Assembly (NCBI GenBank): GCA_038522735.1 | Contig: JBCBJX010000058.1 | Location: 1-19,051 of the forward strand | Reading direction: 5' to 3' | Source: JBCBJX01 sp038522735 | GTDB lineage: Bacteria > Pseudomonadota > Alphaproteobacteria > Caulobacterales > Parvularculaceae | Length of the DNA: 19,051 nt | Part shown: in pieces, positions 12,374 through 19,051 of the stretch | Layout of the letters: every line of letters begins with the position of its first letter | Numbering within the stretch: the stretch's first letter is position 1 | Position numbers and translations under genes: made by a program | Notes under the pieces: generated by a model | What the model saw: only the letters and a program-made list of their open reading frames with translations | Databases searched by the model: none | What the model was told of the DNA's origin: nothing

Positions 12374-14136
12374 ACCTGGAACTCGGACTGGTCGGCAACG
12401 GTCGGGTCGCCGGCCTGATCGACGAACACGGCTCGTATGCGTGGCTCTGCCTGCCGCGCTTTGACGGCGAGCCCGTCTTCAACCGCCTGCTCGGCGGCGA
12501 CGGACGGTTCGACATCACGCTGCGCGGCGTCGTCCGAAGTGAGCAGGCCTATCTCAAGAACACCGGCGTCGTGGAGACCATCCTGGAGGCGGAAGACGGC
12601 TCGAAAATCCGCATTGTGGATTTCACGCCCGCCTTTCGCGATCGCGGGCGGATGTTCCGCCCCGCCTCGGTCTGCCGGCGCGTCGAGCCGCTGGCCGGGA
12701 TGCCGATCGTCTCGTTCCGCCTCGCGCCCGATACGGGGCGCGGTTCGGCGAAGGCGCCGGCGAGGCGCGGCGTCTCCCACATCCGCTTCCATGACGAGGC
12801 CGCGGACTACCGCGTCACAACAGACGCGCCCGTCTCTTATCTCGTCGACGCCCGCGAGTTCGTTCTGGAGCGTGCGGTCAACTTTGTTCTGGGGCCGGAT
12901 GAAAGCCTCTCCGAACAGCCTGGGGCGCTGGTTGAAAAATGGCTCGATGCGACGACGCGCTATTGGCGCGACTGGTCGCGGCGTCTCGCAACGCCGCCCG
13001 ACTGGCAGGACGCGGTCATTCGGGCCGCCATCACGCTCAAAATGTGCGTTTTTGAAGAGACGGGCGGCGTCGTCGCGGCGCTGACCACCAGCATCCCCGA
13101 GCACGCCGGCTCAGAGCGGAACTGGGACTACCGCTTCTGCTGGCTAAGGGACGCCTACTTCACAGTCACCGCCCTCAACCGCCTCGCTGCTGTCGGAACG
13201 CTGGAGAAATACCTCGGCTACCTCCGCAATGCCGTCGCTCATACGCAAGGCGGACACGTACGACCTGTCTATGGCGTCGCGCTTGAAGAAAACCTCGATG
13301 AGGAGACCGCCGCAGCACTCCCCGGCTATCGCGGCCACGCGCCCGTGCGTTTCGGCAATCAGGCGGCGGAACATGTCCAGCACGACGTCTACGGACACAT
13401 CATTCTGGGAGCCTCCCAGGCGTTTTTCGATCAGCGGATCGACGCCCGCGCTGGGCCCCTTGAGTTCGCCCACTTTGAACAAGTGGGCGAGCGGGCCTTC
13501 GAGGTCCGCGACACGCCCGACGCCGGCATCTGGGAGTATCGCGGCCGCGCGGACGTTCATACGTCTTCGGCGATGATGTGCTGGGCGGCCTGCGATCGGC
13601 TCTCAAAAATTGCAGCGCGCGTCGGCGAGGCGGCGAAATCCGTATACTGGCGTGAGCGGGCGGACGTCATCCGCAAGCGCGTGCTTGAGGCGGCGTGGAG
13701 CGAAAAACGTGGAGCCTTCACCGGCGCCTATGGCGGCGAGGCGCTCGACGCCTCGGTCCTCCTCATGGCTGAGATCGGCTTTCTGCCTGCGGAAGATCCC
13801 CGCTACATCGCGACCGTTGAGCGGATCGATGCGGAGCTTCGACAGGGCGACAACGTCTTCCGATATCTCGCAGCGGATGATTTCGGCGAGCCGAAGACCG
13901 CCTTCACGGCCTGCACGTTCTGGCACATCGACGCCCTCGCCCGCATCGGACGCCGCGACGAGGCGACCGCCATGTTCGAAAACGTGCTCGCCCGCCGGAC
14001 CCGCCTCGGCATGCTTTCCGAAGACGTCGATCCGAAGACGGGCGAGCTCTGGGGCAACTTCCCCCAGACCTATTCAATGGTTGGGATCGTTAACGCAGCC
14101 GCCCGCCTCAGCCGGTCCTGGGAGGATGTCGCGTAG
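12370..14136 (+). CDS. Glycoside hydrolase family 15 enzyme (trehalase or glucoamylase type)
   Basis: GH15 inverting alpha-glucosidase of 588 residues. The N-terminal beta-sandwich domain begins LELGLVGNGRVAGLIDEHGS, and an (alpha/alpha)6 barrel follows. Marker motifs are RNWDYRFCWLRDAYF (from R250), the likely general acid E389 in GIWEYRG, and the likely general base E551 in GMLSEDVDPKTGELWGNFPQ. No signal peptide is seen, so it should be cytosolic. The GTG at 12370 forms a GTGA overlap with the otsB stop and has GGGAG seven nt upstream. A GTG at 12346 with AGAGG upstream is an equally possible start, adding eight residues. Bacterial GH15 members include glucoamylases and mycobacterial-type trehalases, and GH15 genes are often found beside otsAB. 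Substrate is inferred from context, not from sequence. Confidence 0.9.
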   Translation: MNLELGLVGNGRVAGLIDEHGSYAWLCLPRFDGEPVFNRLLGGDGRFDITLRGVVRSEQAYLKNTGVVETILEAEDGSKIRIVDFTPAFRDRGRMFRPASVCRRVEPLAGMPIVSFRLAPDTGRGSAKAPARRGVSHIRFHDEAADYRVTTDAPVSYLVDAREFVLERAVNFVLGPDESLSEQPGALVEKWLDATTRYWRDWSRRLATPPDWQDAVIRAAITLKMCVFEETGGVVAALTTSIPEHAGSERNWDYRFCWLRDAYFTVTALNRLAAVGTLEKYLGYLRNAVAHTQGGHVRPVYGVALEENLDEETAAALPGYRGHAPVRFGNQAAEHVQHDVYGHIILGASQAFFDQRIDARAGPLEFAHFEQVGERAFEVRDTPDAGIWEYRGRADVHTSSAMMCWAACDRLSKIAARVGEAAKSVYWRERADVIRKRVLEAAWSEKRGAFTGAYGGEALDASVLLMAEIGFLPAEDPRYIATVERIDAELRQGDNVFRYLAADDFGEPKTAFTACTFWHIDALARIGRRDEATAMFENVLARRTRLGMLSEDVDPKTGELWGNFPQTYSMVGIVNAAARLSRSWEDVA

Positions 14137-14150
14137 TCATCCGTTTTTCT

Positions 14151-14206
14151 GAGAAAAGAAAAGCCCGGCCGCCTCGGACGGGGGAGAGATCATGGGGCGG
14201 CCGGGC
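14151..14206 (-). terminator. Intrinsic terminator, minus strand, end of candidate sRNA / nusG transcript
   Basis: On the minus strand an 11-bp perfect GC stem (GCCCGGCCGCC at 14206-14196 with GGCGGCCGGGC at 14173-14163) closes a 22-nt loop. It is followed directly by TTTTCTTTTCTC (14162-14151). This is the strongest intrinsic terminator in the window. It also lies 27 nt after the GH15 stop, but read on the plus strand no T run follows, so it mainly serves minus-strand transcripts. The loop contains TCTCTCCCCCGTC. Confidence 0.75.
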
Positions 14207-14302
14207 GGCTTCGGGCCGAGCGGAGGCCCGAAGCGCAGAGGAGAGAACGGCGAGGCGCCTTGCGACGGGGGGAGACTGCGCTGCAGCGCCTCGCCAGCCG
14301 CC
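14151..14302 (-). ncRNA. Candidate structured small RNA (or nusG 3'-UTR RNA) with CU-rich loops
   Basis: About 150 nt with no credible protein gene but three consecutive strong stem-loops on the minus strand. Hairpin 1 pairs GGCGAGGCGC (14295-14286) with GCGCCTCGCC (14258-14249). Hairpin 2 pairs GCTTCGGGCC (14234-14225) with GGCCCGAAGC (14217-14208) over a 7-nt loop. Hairpin 3 is the terminator with its T-rich tail. The unpaired parts are CU-rich: GTCTCCCCCCGTC in loop 1, GTTCTCTCCTCTGC in the 14235-14248 linker, and ATCTCTCCCCCGTCC in loop 3. These are complementary to Shine-Dalgarno sequences, as in several known alphaproteobacterial trans-acting sRNAs. The 5' end is a guess: the only promoter hint is CTGACA (14344-14339), with no good -10. 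It matches no RNA family I recognise. Confidence 0.5.
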
Positions 14303-14432
14303 AAAAACGCCGGCGACCTCAGTTCATGTAGGGGTGAATGTCAGTTTTATGACGGCGGCCCGGCGCCGAAAATGGGGCGATCATCACGGATCGGACAATG
14401 AACGCGTCGGTTGAGGCGCGATTACGTGACAT

Positions 14433-14456
14433 CGTCGCGAGACTGAACCCGCGACG
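14433..14456 (-). promoter_or_regulatory. Stem-loop just after the nusG stop
   Basis: Perfect 7-bp stem (CGTCGCG at 14456-14450 with CGCGACG at 14439-14433) with a 10-nt loop, 15 nt after the nusG stop codon. No T run follows, so it is not an intrinsic terminator. It may protect the 3' end of the secE-nusG mRNA or be a processing site separating it from the structured RNA further down. In the rest of the 14303-14432 stretch I see nothing. Confidence 0.35.
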
Positions 14457-14471
14457 CGCCCCAGCCTCGCC

Positions 14472-15005
14472 TCAGCTCTCTTTTTCGACCTGCGCGTATT
14501 CAAGCTCGACGGGCGTCGCCCGACCGAAGATCGACACGGCCACCTTGAGGCGGGCGTTGTCCTCGTCGACGCCCTCGACGACGCCGGAAAAAGACTGGAA
14601 CGGCCCGTCCGTGACGCGCACGCTCTCGCCGATATCGAAGGTGATGGTCGGACGCGGCTTCTCGATCGTTTCGTCGATGTGACCGAGAATGCGGTCGATT
14701 TCCTTCTGGCTCACAGGAAGCGGTTTCTTGCCCTGGCCGAGAAAGCCGGCGACCTTCGCTGTGTCCTTGATCAGGTGATAGGTCTGGTCCGTCAGGTTCA
14801 TCTTCACAAGGACATAGCCTGGAAAATAGCGCCGTTCGGCGTTCACCTTCCGTCCGCGGCGCACCTCGACGACCTCTTCGGTCGGGACCAGCACCTCCTC
14901 GATCTCGTTTTCGAGGCCCTTCTCCTTCGCATCCTCAAGGATGGAGGCCGCCACCTTCTTCTCGAAGTTGGTGTAGGCGTGAACGATATACCAGTGATGC
15001 GTCAT
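14472..15005 (-). CDS. nusG: Transcription termination/antitermination protein NusG
   Basis: NusG of 177 residues, which binds the beta' clamp of elongating RNA polymerase, raises processivity and links it to Rho or to ribosomal S10. The N-terminal NGN domain (about 3-110) has WYIVHAYTNFEKKVA and the conserved RRYFPGYVLVKMN segment. The C-terminal KOW domain (about 125-175) reads VRVTDGPFQSFSGVVEGV and ends FGRATPVELEYAQVEK. The ATG at 15005 gives the normal N-terminus. No strong Shine-Dalgarno precedes it, so translation is probably coupled to secE 43 nt upstream. The gene is usually followed by rplK, but here the next minus-strand gene is an unrelated peptidase beyond a plus-strand operon. 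Confidence 0.98.
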   Translation of the reverse strand: MTHHWYIVHAYTNFEKKVAASILEDAKEKGLENEIEEVLVPTEEVVEVRRGRKVNAERRYFPGYVLVKMNLTDQTYHLIKDTAKVAGFLGQGKKPLPVSQKEIDRILGHIDETIEKPRPTITFDIGESVRVTDGPFQSFSGVVEGVDEDNARLKVAVSIFGRATPVELEYAQVEKES

Positions 15006-15025
15006 GGGAATTCAGTCCGCTGATG

Positions 15026-15049
15026 AAGCGCCGCCTCGAAAAGGCGCTT
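15026..15049 (-). promoter_or_regulatory. Hairpin at the secE-nusG junction
   Basis: A perfect 7-bp stem on the minus strand (AAGCGCC at 15049-15043 with GGCGCTT at 15032-15026, 10-nt loop) begins inside the secE stop codon and ends about 20 nt before the nusG ATG. No T run follows, so read-through into nusG is expected. It could modulate nusG translation or mRNA decay; the role is inferred only. Confidence 0.3.
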
Positions 15050-15360
15050 TAGAGAATGCCGGCGAGGTTGATCGAGAGGATCTGATTGACCCCCCATTTC
15101 AGCGCCTGATCGACGCCGAAGAAGAACACCGAGGCGAAGGCGACCATGATGAGCACCATGACCGTCGAGACGATCATCTCGTTTCGCGTGGTCCACGTGA
15201 CCTTCGCGCCCTCCTGGCGGACCTGGCGCAGGAATTCGACAGGGCCGACCTTGCGCTTCGGCTTCGGCGCCTCGGGGGCGGCGTCCGCGGGCGGTTTCGC
15301 CGCCCCGGCTTTCGCCTTGGGCCGTTTCGCCTTCGCCGATCGGGCTGATTGCTTCGCCAT
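15049..15360 (-). CDS. secE: Preprotein translocase subunit SecE
   Basis: SecE of 103 residues, the small clamp subunit of the SecYEG channel in the inner membrane. The conserved cytosolic amphipathic segment before the membrane span (PVEFLRQVRQEGAKVTWTTR) is followed by one transmembrane helix at about 62-82 (MIVSTVMVLIMVAFASVFFF), as in the single-span SecE of most bacteria. The first 40 residues are a basic Lys/Ala/Pro-rich tail of low complexity, longer than in the smallest alphaproteobacterial SecE proteins. The ATG at 15360 has a modest ribosome site (AAGAGCGAG). Neither a tRNA-Trp gene nor tuf, the common upstream neighbours, is present; the next gene is a divergent metalloprotease. 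Confidence 0.96.
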   Translation of the reverse strand: MAKQSARSAKAKRPKAKAGAAKPPADAAPEAPKPKRKVGPVEFLRQVRQEGAKVTWTTRNEMIVSTVMVLIMVAFASVFFFGVDQALKWGVNQILSINLAGIL

Positions 15361-15555
15361 CGTCTCGCTCTTCGGGACACAAGGCCTCGTCGCGGGGCGA
15401 CCCCGGGAAAACGCCTCAATTTGTCAGGAATACCGGGTAAATGGACGCCTTGCGACGCCGGGTCAAGGGCTCGTCAGGACCGCAGGCGAGACCGGGTTTG
15501 CCTTCGCGCCGCCCTTCCGCATTCTTGCCGGGTTCAGTTCAGCCCGGAGCGTCCC
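15361..15555. promoter_or_regulatory. Divergent gap between secE and the metalloprotease gene
   Basis: This 195-bp gap must hold promoters in both directions. For secE, the best -35-like element is TTGACC on the minus strand (15466-15461); a 17-nt spacer leads only to a poor CATTTA. For the metalloprotease, I see no good promoter. A 5-bp stem (15528-15532 with 15543-15547, loop TTCAGTTCAG) overlaps the GG of its Shine-Dalgarno GGAG (15546-15549), which could weaken translation initiation. I see no tRNA gene. Confidence 0.3.
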
Positions 15556-18090
15556 ATGCCGCGTCTCATCCCTCTCGTCGCCGCGTTCACCATCTGCGCC
15601 CTCGCCGCGTGTGCGCCGGAGGCCCGCAGCGACGGCCCGCCGGCGAACCAAAAAGATCTCCTTGCCGAAACGCGCCGCCTCGACGGTTTCTTCAATCTCG
15701 CGGTCAGCGACGCGAATGCGCGCGTCTACGCCCTCCTGCCGGCGCCCGGCGACGACGGCGTCATGCTGCGGGCGATCCACGCCATGCGGCTTTCTTCGGG
15801 CCTCGGATCGAACCCCATCGGCCTTGATCGCGGCTGGGGGGACAACGGCCGCATCGTCCGCTTCCGCCGCGTTGGGAACCGAGTCTTCCTCGAAGCGGAA
15901 AACCACCGCTACCGGGCGAGCGCCGACACGCCGGAAGAGCGGCGAGCCGTGGCGGAGTCCTTCGCCCGCTCGGTCCTCTGGTCCGGCGAGATCAAAGAGA
16001 CGCAGGGCGACGGCCGCCTCGTCGTCGATCTCTCCCCTCTCCTCACGGCGGATCTCCTCGGGCTCGCGCAACGCCTCGGCGGCGACGGCGGGAGCTTCTC
16101 TCTCGACGCCGACCGCTCCGCCCCGACGACGTCCGAGGCCTTGGCGTTTCCGAAAAACGTCGAACTCGCCGCAGAACTCACCTTCGCGGCGAGCGACCCC
16201 GGCGGCGAAGTGCGCGCGACGGCGGCGGAGGCGGGCGCCGTCACCCTCGGCGTCCACCATTCGTTTGCGGAACTGCCCGATGCGGGCTTCGAACCGCGGG
16301 TCGCCGATCCGCGCATGGGCGTCTTCGCCCTCGGCTTCTATGATTTCTCCGCGCCGCTGGAGGGCGAGGTGCTGCGGTCCTATGCGTGGCGGCACCGGCT
16401 CGCCCGCCAGGACCCGGACGATCCGGAAAGCCCCTTCGTCGATCCGATCGTTTTCTACGTGGATCCCGGCGCCCCCGAGGCGATCCGGAACGCGCTCGTC
16501 GAAGGGGCGTCCTGGTGGGGCGACGCCTTCGAGGCTGCGGGGCTCACCGGCGCTTACCGCGTGGAGGTGCTGCCTGAGGACGCCCATCCGCTCGACATTC
16601 GCTACAACGTCATCCAGTGGGTGCACCGACAGACCCGCGGCTGGTCCTATGGCGGCGGCGTCGTCGATCCGCGCACGGGCGAATTCATCAAGGGCCATGT
16701 CATCCTCGGCTCCCAGCGGGTGCGCCAGGACCGGAAGATTTTCGAAGGGCTCGCCGGCGTTCAGAAGACGGGGACCGGGGAGCCGGACGACCCGGTCGTT
16801 CTCTCCCTCGCCCGCATCCGTCAGCTTGCGGCCCACGAGGTCGGCCACTCCCTCGGCTTCGGGCACAATTTTGCAGCCTCCGTGAACGACCGGGCTTCCG
16901 TCATGGACTATCCCGCCCCGTGGGTGAAAGCGGCGGACGGCGACCTCGATTTTTCAGACGCATACGACGCCGGAATTGGCCGGTGGGACGTCGCGACGGT
17001 GCATTGGCTTTACGGGGAGTATCCTGACGAGACGGAAGCGGCGGACCTCGACGCCATCGCGGCCGAAACCCGGGAACAGGGCCTTCTCTTCGTAAAAGAC
17101 GGACACGGACGCTCCGTCGGATCAGCGCATCCGGCAGGGGCTGTCTGGGACAACGGCGTCGACCCGATCGCGGAACTGCGCAACGTCGCAGACGTGCGCC
17201 GCATCGCGCTTGATGATTTCTCCGAGCGCTCCCTCGCCGAGGGTCGGCCCCTCGCCGCCCTCGCGGACGTCCTGCCGCCGATCTATCTTTATCACCGCTA
17301 CCAGCTGAACGCCGCGGCGAAGTCGTTGGGCGGCGCAACTTACCAGTACGGAAAGAACGGCGCCGACGCCGCAGAAGTAACGCCTGTCCCAGCGGCGACG
17401 CAGAACGCCGCCCTCGCCGCCATCCTGGAAACCCTGACGCCCGAATTCCTCGACCTGCCGGAGGCGGTTCTTGCGAAGCTGGAGCCGAGCGGCGAAAGCT
17501 TCTGGTTCCCGACGGGTTCGGAGGAGTTCGAGACCCGGGCCGCGCCCCTTTTCGATATGACAGCGATGGTGGAGACGGCCGCCGACCTCTCGTTCGCGGC
17601 GCTCCTCAATCCGCGCCGCATCGAGCGCCTTGCGGCCTTTGAGGCCCGCGGATACCGCACGCCGACCCTCACCGACGTTTTCGACGCGGTCGAAGCGGCG
17701 GTGATCGCGCCGCGCACGTCGTCGCGCCGGGAGGCGGCGATCGCGCGTTCCGTCCGCGCCCGTTACGTCGCGGCCCTCATCGAACTTGAGCAGGCCGACC
17801 TGTCGGCGCCCACCCGCGCCCTCGTCCGCGCGCGACTGGAAGCGCTTCAATCGCTGTTCGCCGACGATGAAAATCTCGCATCGCGGTTCTTCTCCGCGGA
17901 ACGGCGGGAACGTCCGGAGGCGGACAAGGCGCTCGACGCCCTTCTCGCCGCCGAAATCGCCGCGCACCTCGATCGCCTGGCGCCGGCCGCCGCGCCGCGC
18001 ACCAAAGGTCCCGAAACCCCGCCGGGAAGCCCGATCGGTCAGCGCGAGGACTGCTGGCATTGCGACACGGTCTTACTCCTCAGGCGATGA
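15556..18090 (+). CDS. Zinc-dependent metalloprotease lipoprotein (DUF5117/Met_zincin type)
   Basis: Predicted outer-envelope metalloprotease of 844 residues. The N-terminus has a lipobox (L16-A-A-C19 after MPRLIPLVAAFTICALAA), so it is likely a lipoprotein. Residues about 30-290 match the DUF5118/DUF5117-type N-terminal region (LDGFFNLAVSDANARVYALL, NPIGLDRGWG). The zincin catalytic part has H427, E428, H431 and H437 in HEVGHSLGFGHNFAAS, with a Met-turn at M450 in SVMDYPAP. All zinc ligands and the catalytic glutamate are present. The ATG at 15556 is preceded by GGAG and gives the signal peptide; the frame's upstream extension lacks one. The C-terminus carries PPGSPIG and then a tail with C833-W-H-C836 that overlaps the convergent neighbour. 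The natural substrate is unknown. Confidence 0.92.
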   Translation: MPRLIPLVAAFTICALAACAPEARSDGPPANQKDLLAETRRLDGFFNLAVSDANARVYALLPAPGDDGVMLRAIHAMRLSSGLGSNPIGLDRGWGDNGRIVRFRRVGNRVFLEAENHRYRASADTPEERRAVAESFARSVLWSGEIKETQGDGRLVVDLSPLLTADLLGLAQRLGGDGGSFSLDADRSAPTTSEALAFPKNVELAAELTFAASDPGGEVRATAAEAGAVTLGVHHSFAELPDAGFEPRVADPRMGVFALGFYDFSAPLEGEVLRSYAWRHRLARQDPDDPESPFVDPIVFYVDPGAPEAIRNALVEGASWWGDAFEAAGLTGAYRVEVLPEDAHPLDIRYNVIQWVHRQTRGWSYGGGVVDPRTGEFIKGHVILGSQRVRQDRKIFEGLAGVQKTGTGEPDDPVVLSLARIRQLAAHEVGHSLGFGHNFAASVNDRASVMDYPAPWVKAADGDLDFSDAYDAGIGRWDVATVHWLYGEYPDETEAADLDAIAAETREQGLLFVKDGHGRSVGSAHPAGAVWDNGVDPIAELRNVADVRRIALDDFSERSLAEGRPLAALADVLPPIYLYHRYQLNAAAKSLGGATYQYGKNGADAAEVTPVPAATQNAALAAILETLTPEFLDLPEAVLAKLEPSGESFWFPTGSEEFETRAAPLFDMTAMVETAADLSFAALLNPRRIERLAAFEARGYRTPTLTDVFDAVEAAVIAPRTSSRREAAIARSVRARYVAALIELEQADLSAPTRALVRARLEALQSLFADDENLASRFFSAERRERPEADKALDALLAAEIAAHLDRLAPAAAPRTKGPETPPGSPIGQREDCWHCDTVLLLRR

Positions 18091-19051
18091 GGCCGTCGGT
18101 CGGCCGCGCGCCGGCGCTGCCCGGGAAGACATAGGCGTCGAGGGCGTCCCGCGGGACGCCGAGATGATCGCGCAGGACGCCCTTGATCAGCGAACGGAGA
18201 TCGTTCGCGGGATAGAGATCGCGGTTCTCATAGAGAGCGCCGCGACCGAGGCCGGGCCAGTCGCCCAGCACGCGCCCGCCCCTCACGGCGCCCCCGAGGA
18301 GGAAGGCGCAGGAGCCCGTCCCGTGATCCGTGCCGCGGGCGCCGTTCGCCGCCGCAGTGCGGCCGAACTCCGTCACGACGAGCACGGCGGATTTCGCCCA
18401 GTTCGGGGCTAGTTCTTCCTGCGCGCCGGCGATCGCCGCATCAAGACCGGCGAGGCGGTTCGCGAGTTGGCCGGCCTCCGCCCCCTGGTTGGCGTGGGTG
18501 TCCCAGCCGGAGAGAGAGACGACCGAAACCCCGCCCTCTTTTATGAGCCGCGCGCCCGCCCGGACCAGAGGTTCGTAGGCGCCGCCGCCGACGCCGCGCC
18601 GGTTCGGCCGACCTCCAGTCATGGCCTGATCGCCAAGGGTCTCGTCCAGCGCCATGGCCGCCGCGAGTGCGTCGCCGAACAGCGCATCATCGGCATAAAG
18701 ACGGCCGAGACGGCCGAGGGTGTCGCCATCGACCTCGGGCAGAATGTCCGGCGACCAGGTGACCGCATCGGCTTCGCCGCGGAGGACGAGCGGCAGAGCA
18801 CCGCCGACGGCGCTCGCCGGGACGGCCCCCTCCATTCGCTGAAGGGCGCGATTGAGCCAGCCGTCTCGGACGCCGCCCTCGACGGAGCCGGCCTCCAGGG
18901 CGTCCTGTCCGTCGAAATGGGAGCGCTCGCGATAGGGCGTCGCCGTCGCGTGCAGGATCGCCGCCTCGCCTTGCGTGTAACGTCCGTGGACAGTGCGAAG
19001 CGCCGGGTGCAGAGCGAAGCCGTTGTCCAGCGAAAGCGCCGCGTTCTCTCC
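18080..19051 (-). CDS. DUF1501 family protein (C-terminal part, cut by window edge)
   Basis: The last 323 codons of a DUF1501 (PF07394) protein; the frame is open to the window edge, and the ATG at 18835 is internal. Family hallmarks are visible: GFALHPALRTVHGRYTQGEA, a Y-RERSHFDGQDALEAG stretch, DGWLNRALQ, SLSGWDTHANQG, and VLVVTEFGRTAAANGARGTD with HGTGSCAFLLGG. DUF1501 proteins have an alkaline-phosphatase/sulfatase-like fold, are usually exported by the Tat route, and often pair with DUF1800 genes; the N-terminus and any such neighbour are outside the window. The biochemical role is not established. The stop lies 11 bp inside the 3' end of the convergent metalloprotease gene. Confidence 0.93.
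   Translation of the reverse strand, partial: GENAALSLDNGFALHPALRTVHGRYTQGEAAILHATATPYRERSHFDGQDALEAGSVEGGVRDGWLNRALQRMEGAVPASAVGGALPLVLRGEADAVTWSPDILPEVDGDTLGRLGRLYADDALFGDALAAAMALDETLGDQAMTGGRPNRRGVGGGAYEPLVRAGARLIKEGGVSVVSLSGWDTHANQGAEAGQLANRLAGLDAAIAGAQEELAPNWAKSAVLVVTEFGRTAAANGARGTDHGTGSCAFLLGGAVRGGRVLGDWPGLGRGALYENRDLYPANDLRSLIKGVLRDHLGVPRDALDAYVFPGSAGARPTDGLIA

Noticed and set aside
12109..13104. 331-codon minus-strand frame across otsB and the GH15 gene
   Set aside because: It overlaps two well-supported enzymes and shows no conserved motif.
14192..14401. 69-codon plus-strand frame with GGGGGAGAG just before its ATG
   Set aside because: The apparent ribosome site is the complement of the CU-rich terminator loop, and the ORF runs through the three palindromic stems. 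Its product (MGRPGGFGPSGGPKRRG...) resembles nothing. The RNA reading explains the same bases better, though conservation could overturn this.
15361..15555. tRNA-Trp gene upstream of secE
   Set aside because: Looked for because it is common there; no cloverleaf, T-loop GTTCGAATC-like sequence or CCA end is visible.
15463..16866. 467-codon open frame on the minus strand opposite the metalloprotease
   Set aside because: The plus-strand product has an intact signal peptide and zinc motif; the antisense translation is low-complexity Arg/Ala/Glu-rich with no family features.

Overview
The window looks like a chromosomal segment of a high-GC Gram-negative bacterium, most likely an alphaproteobacterium. 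The RpoB, RpoC, NusG, L10 and L7/L12 proteins read as alphaproteobacterial (for example a 171-residue L10 and a rifampicin region with DQTN-PLSEVTHKRR). Exported proteins carry ordinary Gram-negative signal peptides or a lipobox. I cannot name the genus; an order with small GC-rich marine genomes such as Parvularculales or Caulobacterales would fit, but that is a guess.

Layout. Positions 1-8229 hold the ribosomal protein / RNA polymerase operon on the minus strand, in the conserved order rplK-rplA-rplJ-rplL-rpoB-rpoC; rpoC runs off the left edge. Positions 8230-14136 hold genes that do not belong to this cluster. These are a secreted S9-family peptidase (minus) and, from a shared divergent promoter region, a tightly overlapping three-gene plus-strand operon: otsA (trehalose-6-phosphate synthase), otsB (its phosphatase) and a GH15 glycoside hydrolase. 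Positions 14137-14471 have no convincing protein gene. They contain a run of strong minus-strand stem-loops ending in an intrinsic terminator, read here as a candidate small RNA or a highly structured nusG 3' end. Positions 14472-15360 hold secE-nusG (minus), normally next to rplK. Positions 15556-18090 encode a lipoprotein zinc metalloprotease (plus). From 18080 to the right edge is the C-terminal part of a DUF1501 protein (minus), whose 3' end overlaps the metalloprotease gene by 11 bp.

How the genes work together. secE-nusG and rplKAJL-rpoBC supply protein export, transcription elongation, the ribosomal L1/L7-L12 stalks and the two large RNA polymerase subunits. OtsA and OtsB make trehalose from UDP-glucose and glucose-6-phosphate. 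The translationally coupled GH15 enzyme is probably a trehalase or glucoamylase-type enzyme acting on alpha-glucosides. The two secreted peptidases and the DUF1501 protein are envelope functions with no visible link to the operon.

Points that stand out are: (1) a CU-rich, three-hairpin candidate sRNA downstream of nusG; (2) an intrinsic-terminator-like attenuator in the rplJ leader with a possible alternative pairing; (3) separation of nusG from rplK by about 6.4 kb containing the trehalose operon; and (4) a compact divergent promoter region with the same 10-bp sequence in both promoter spacers.
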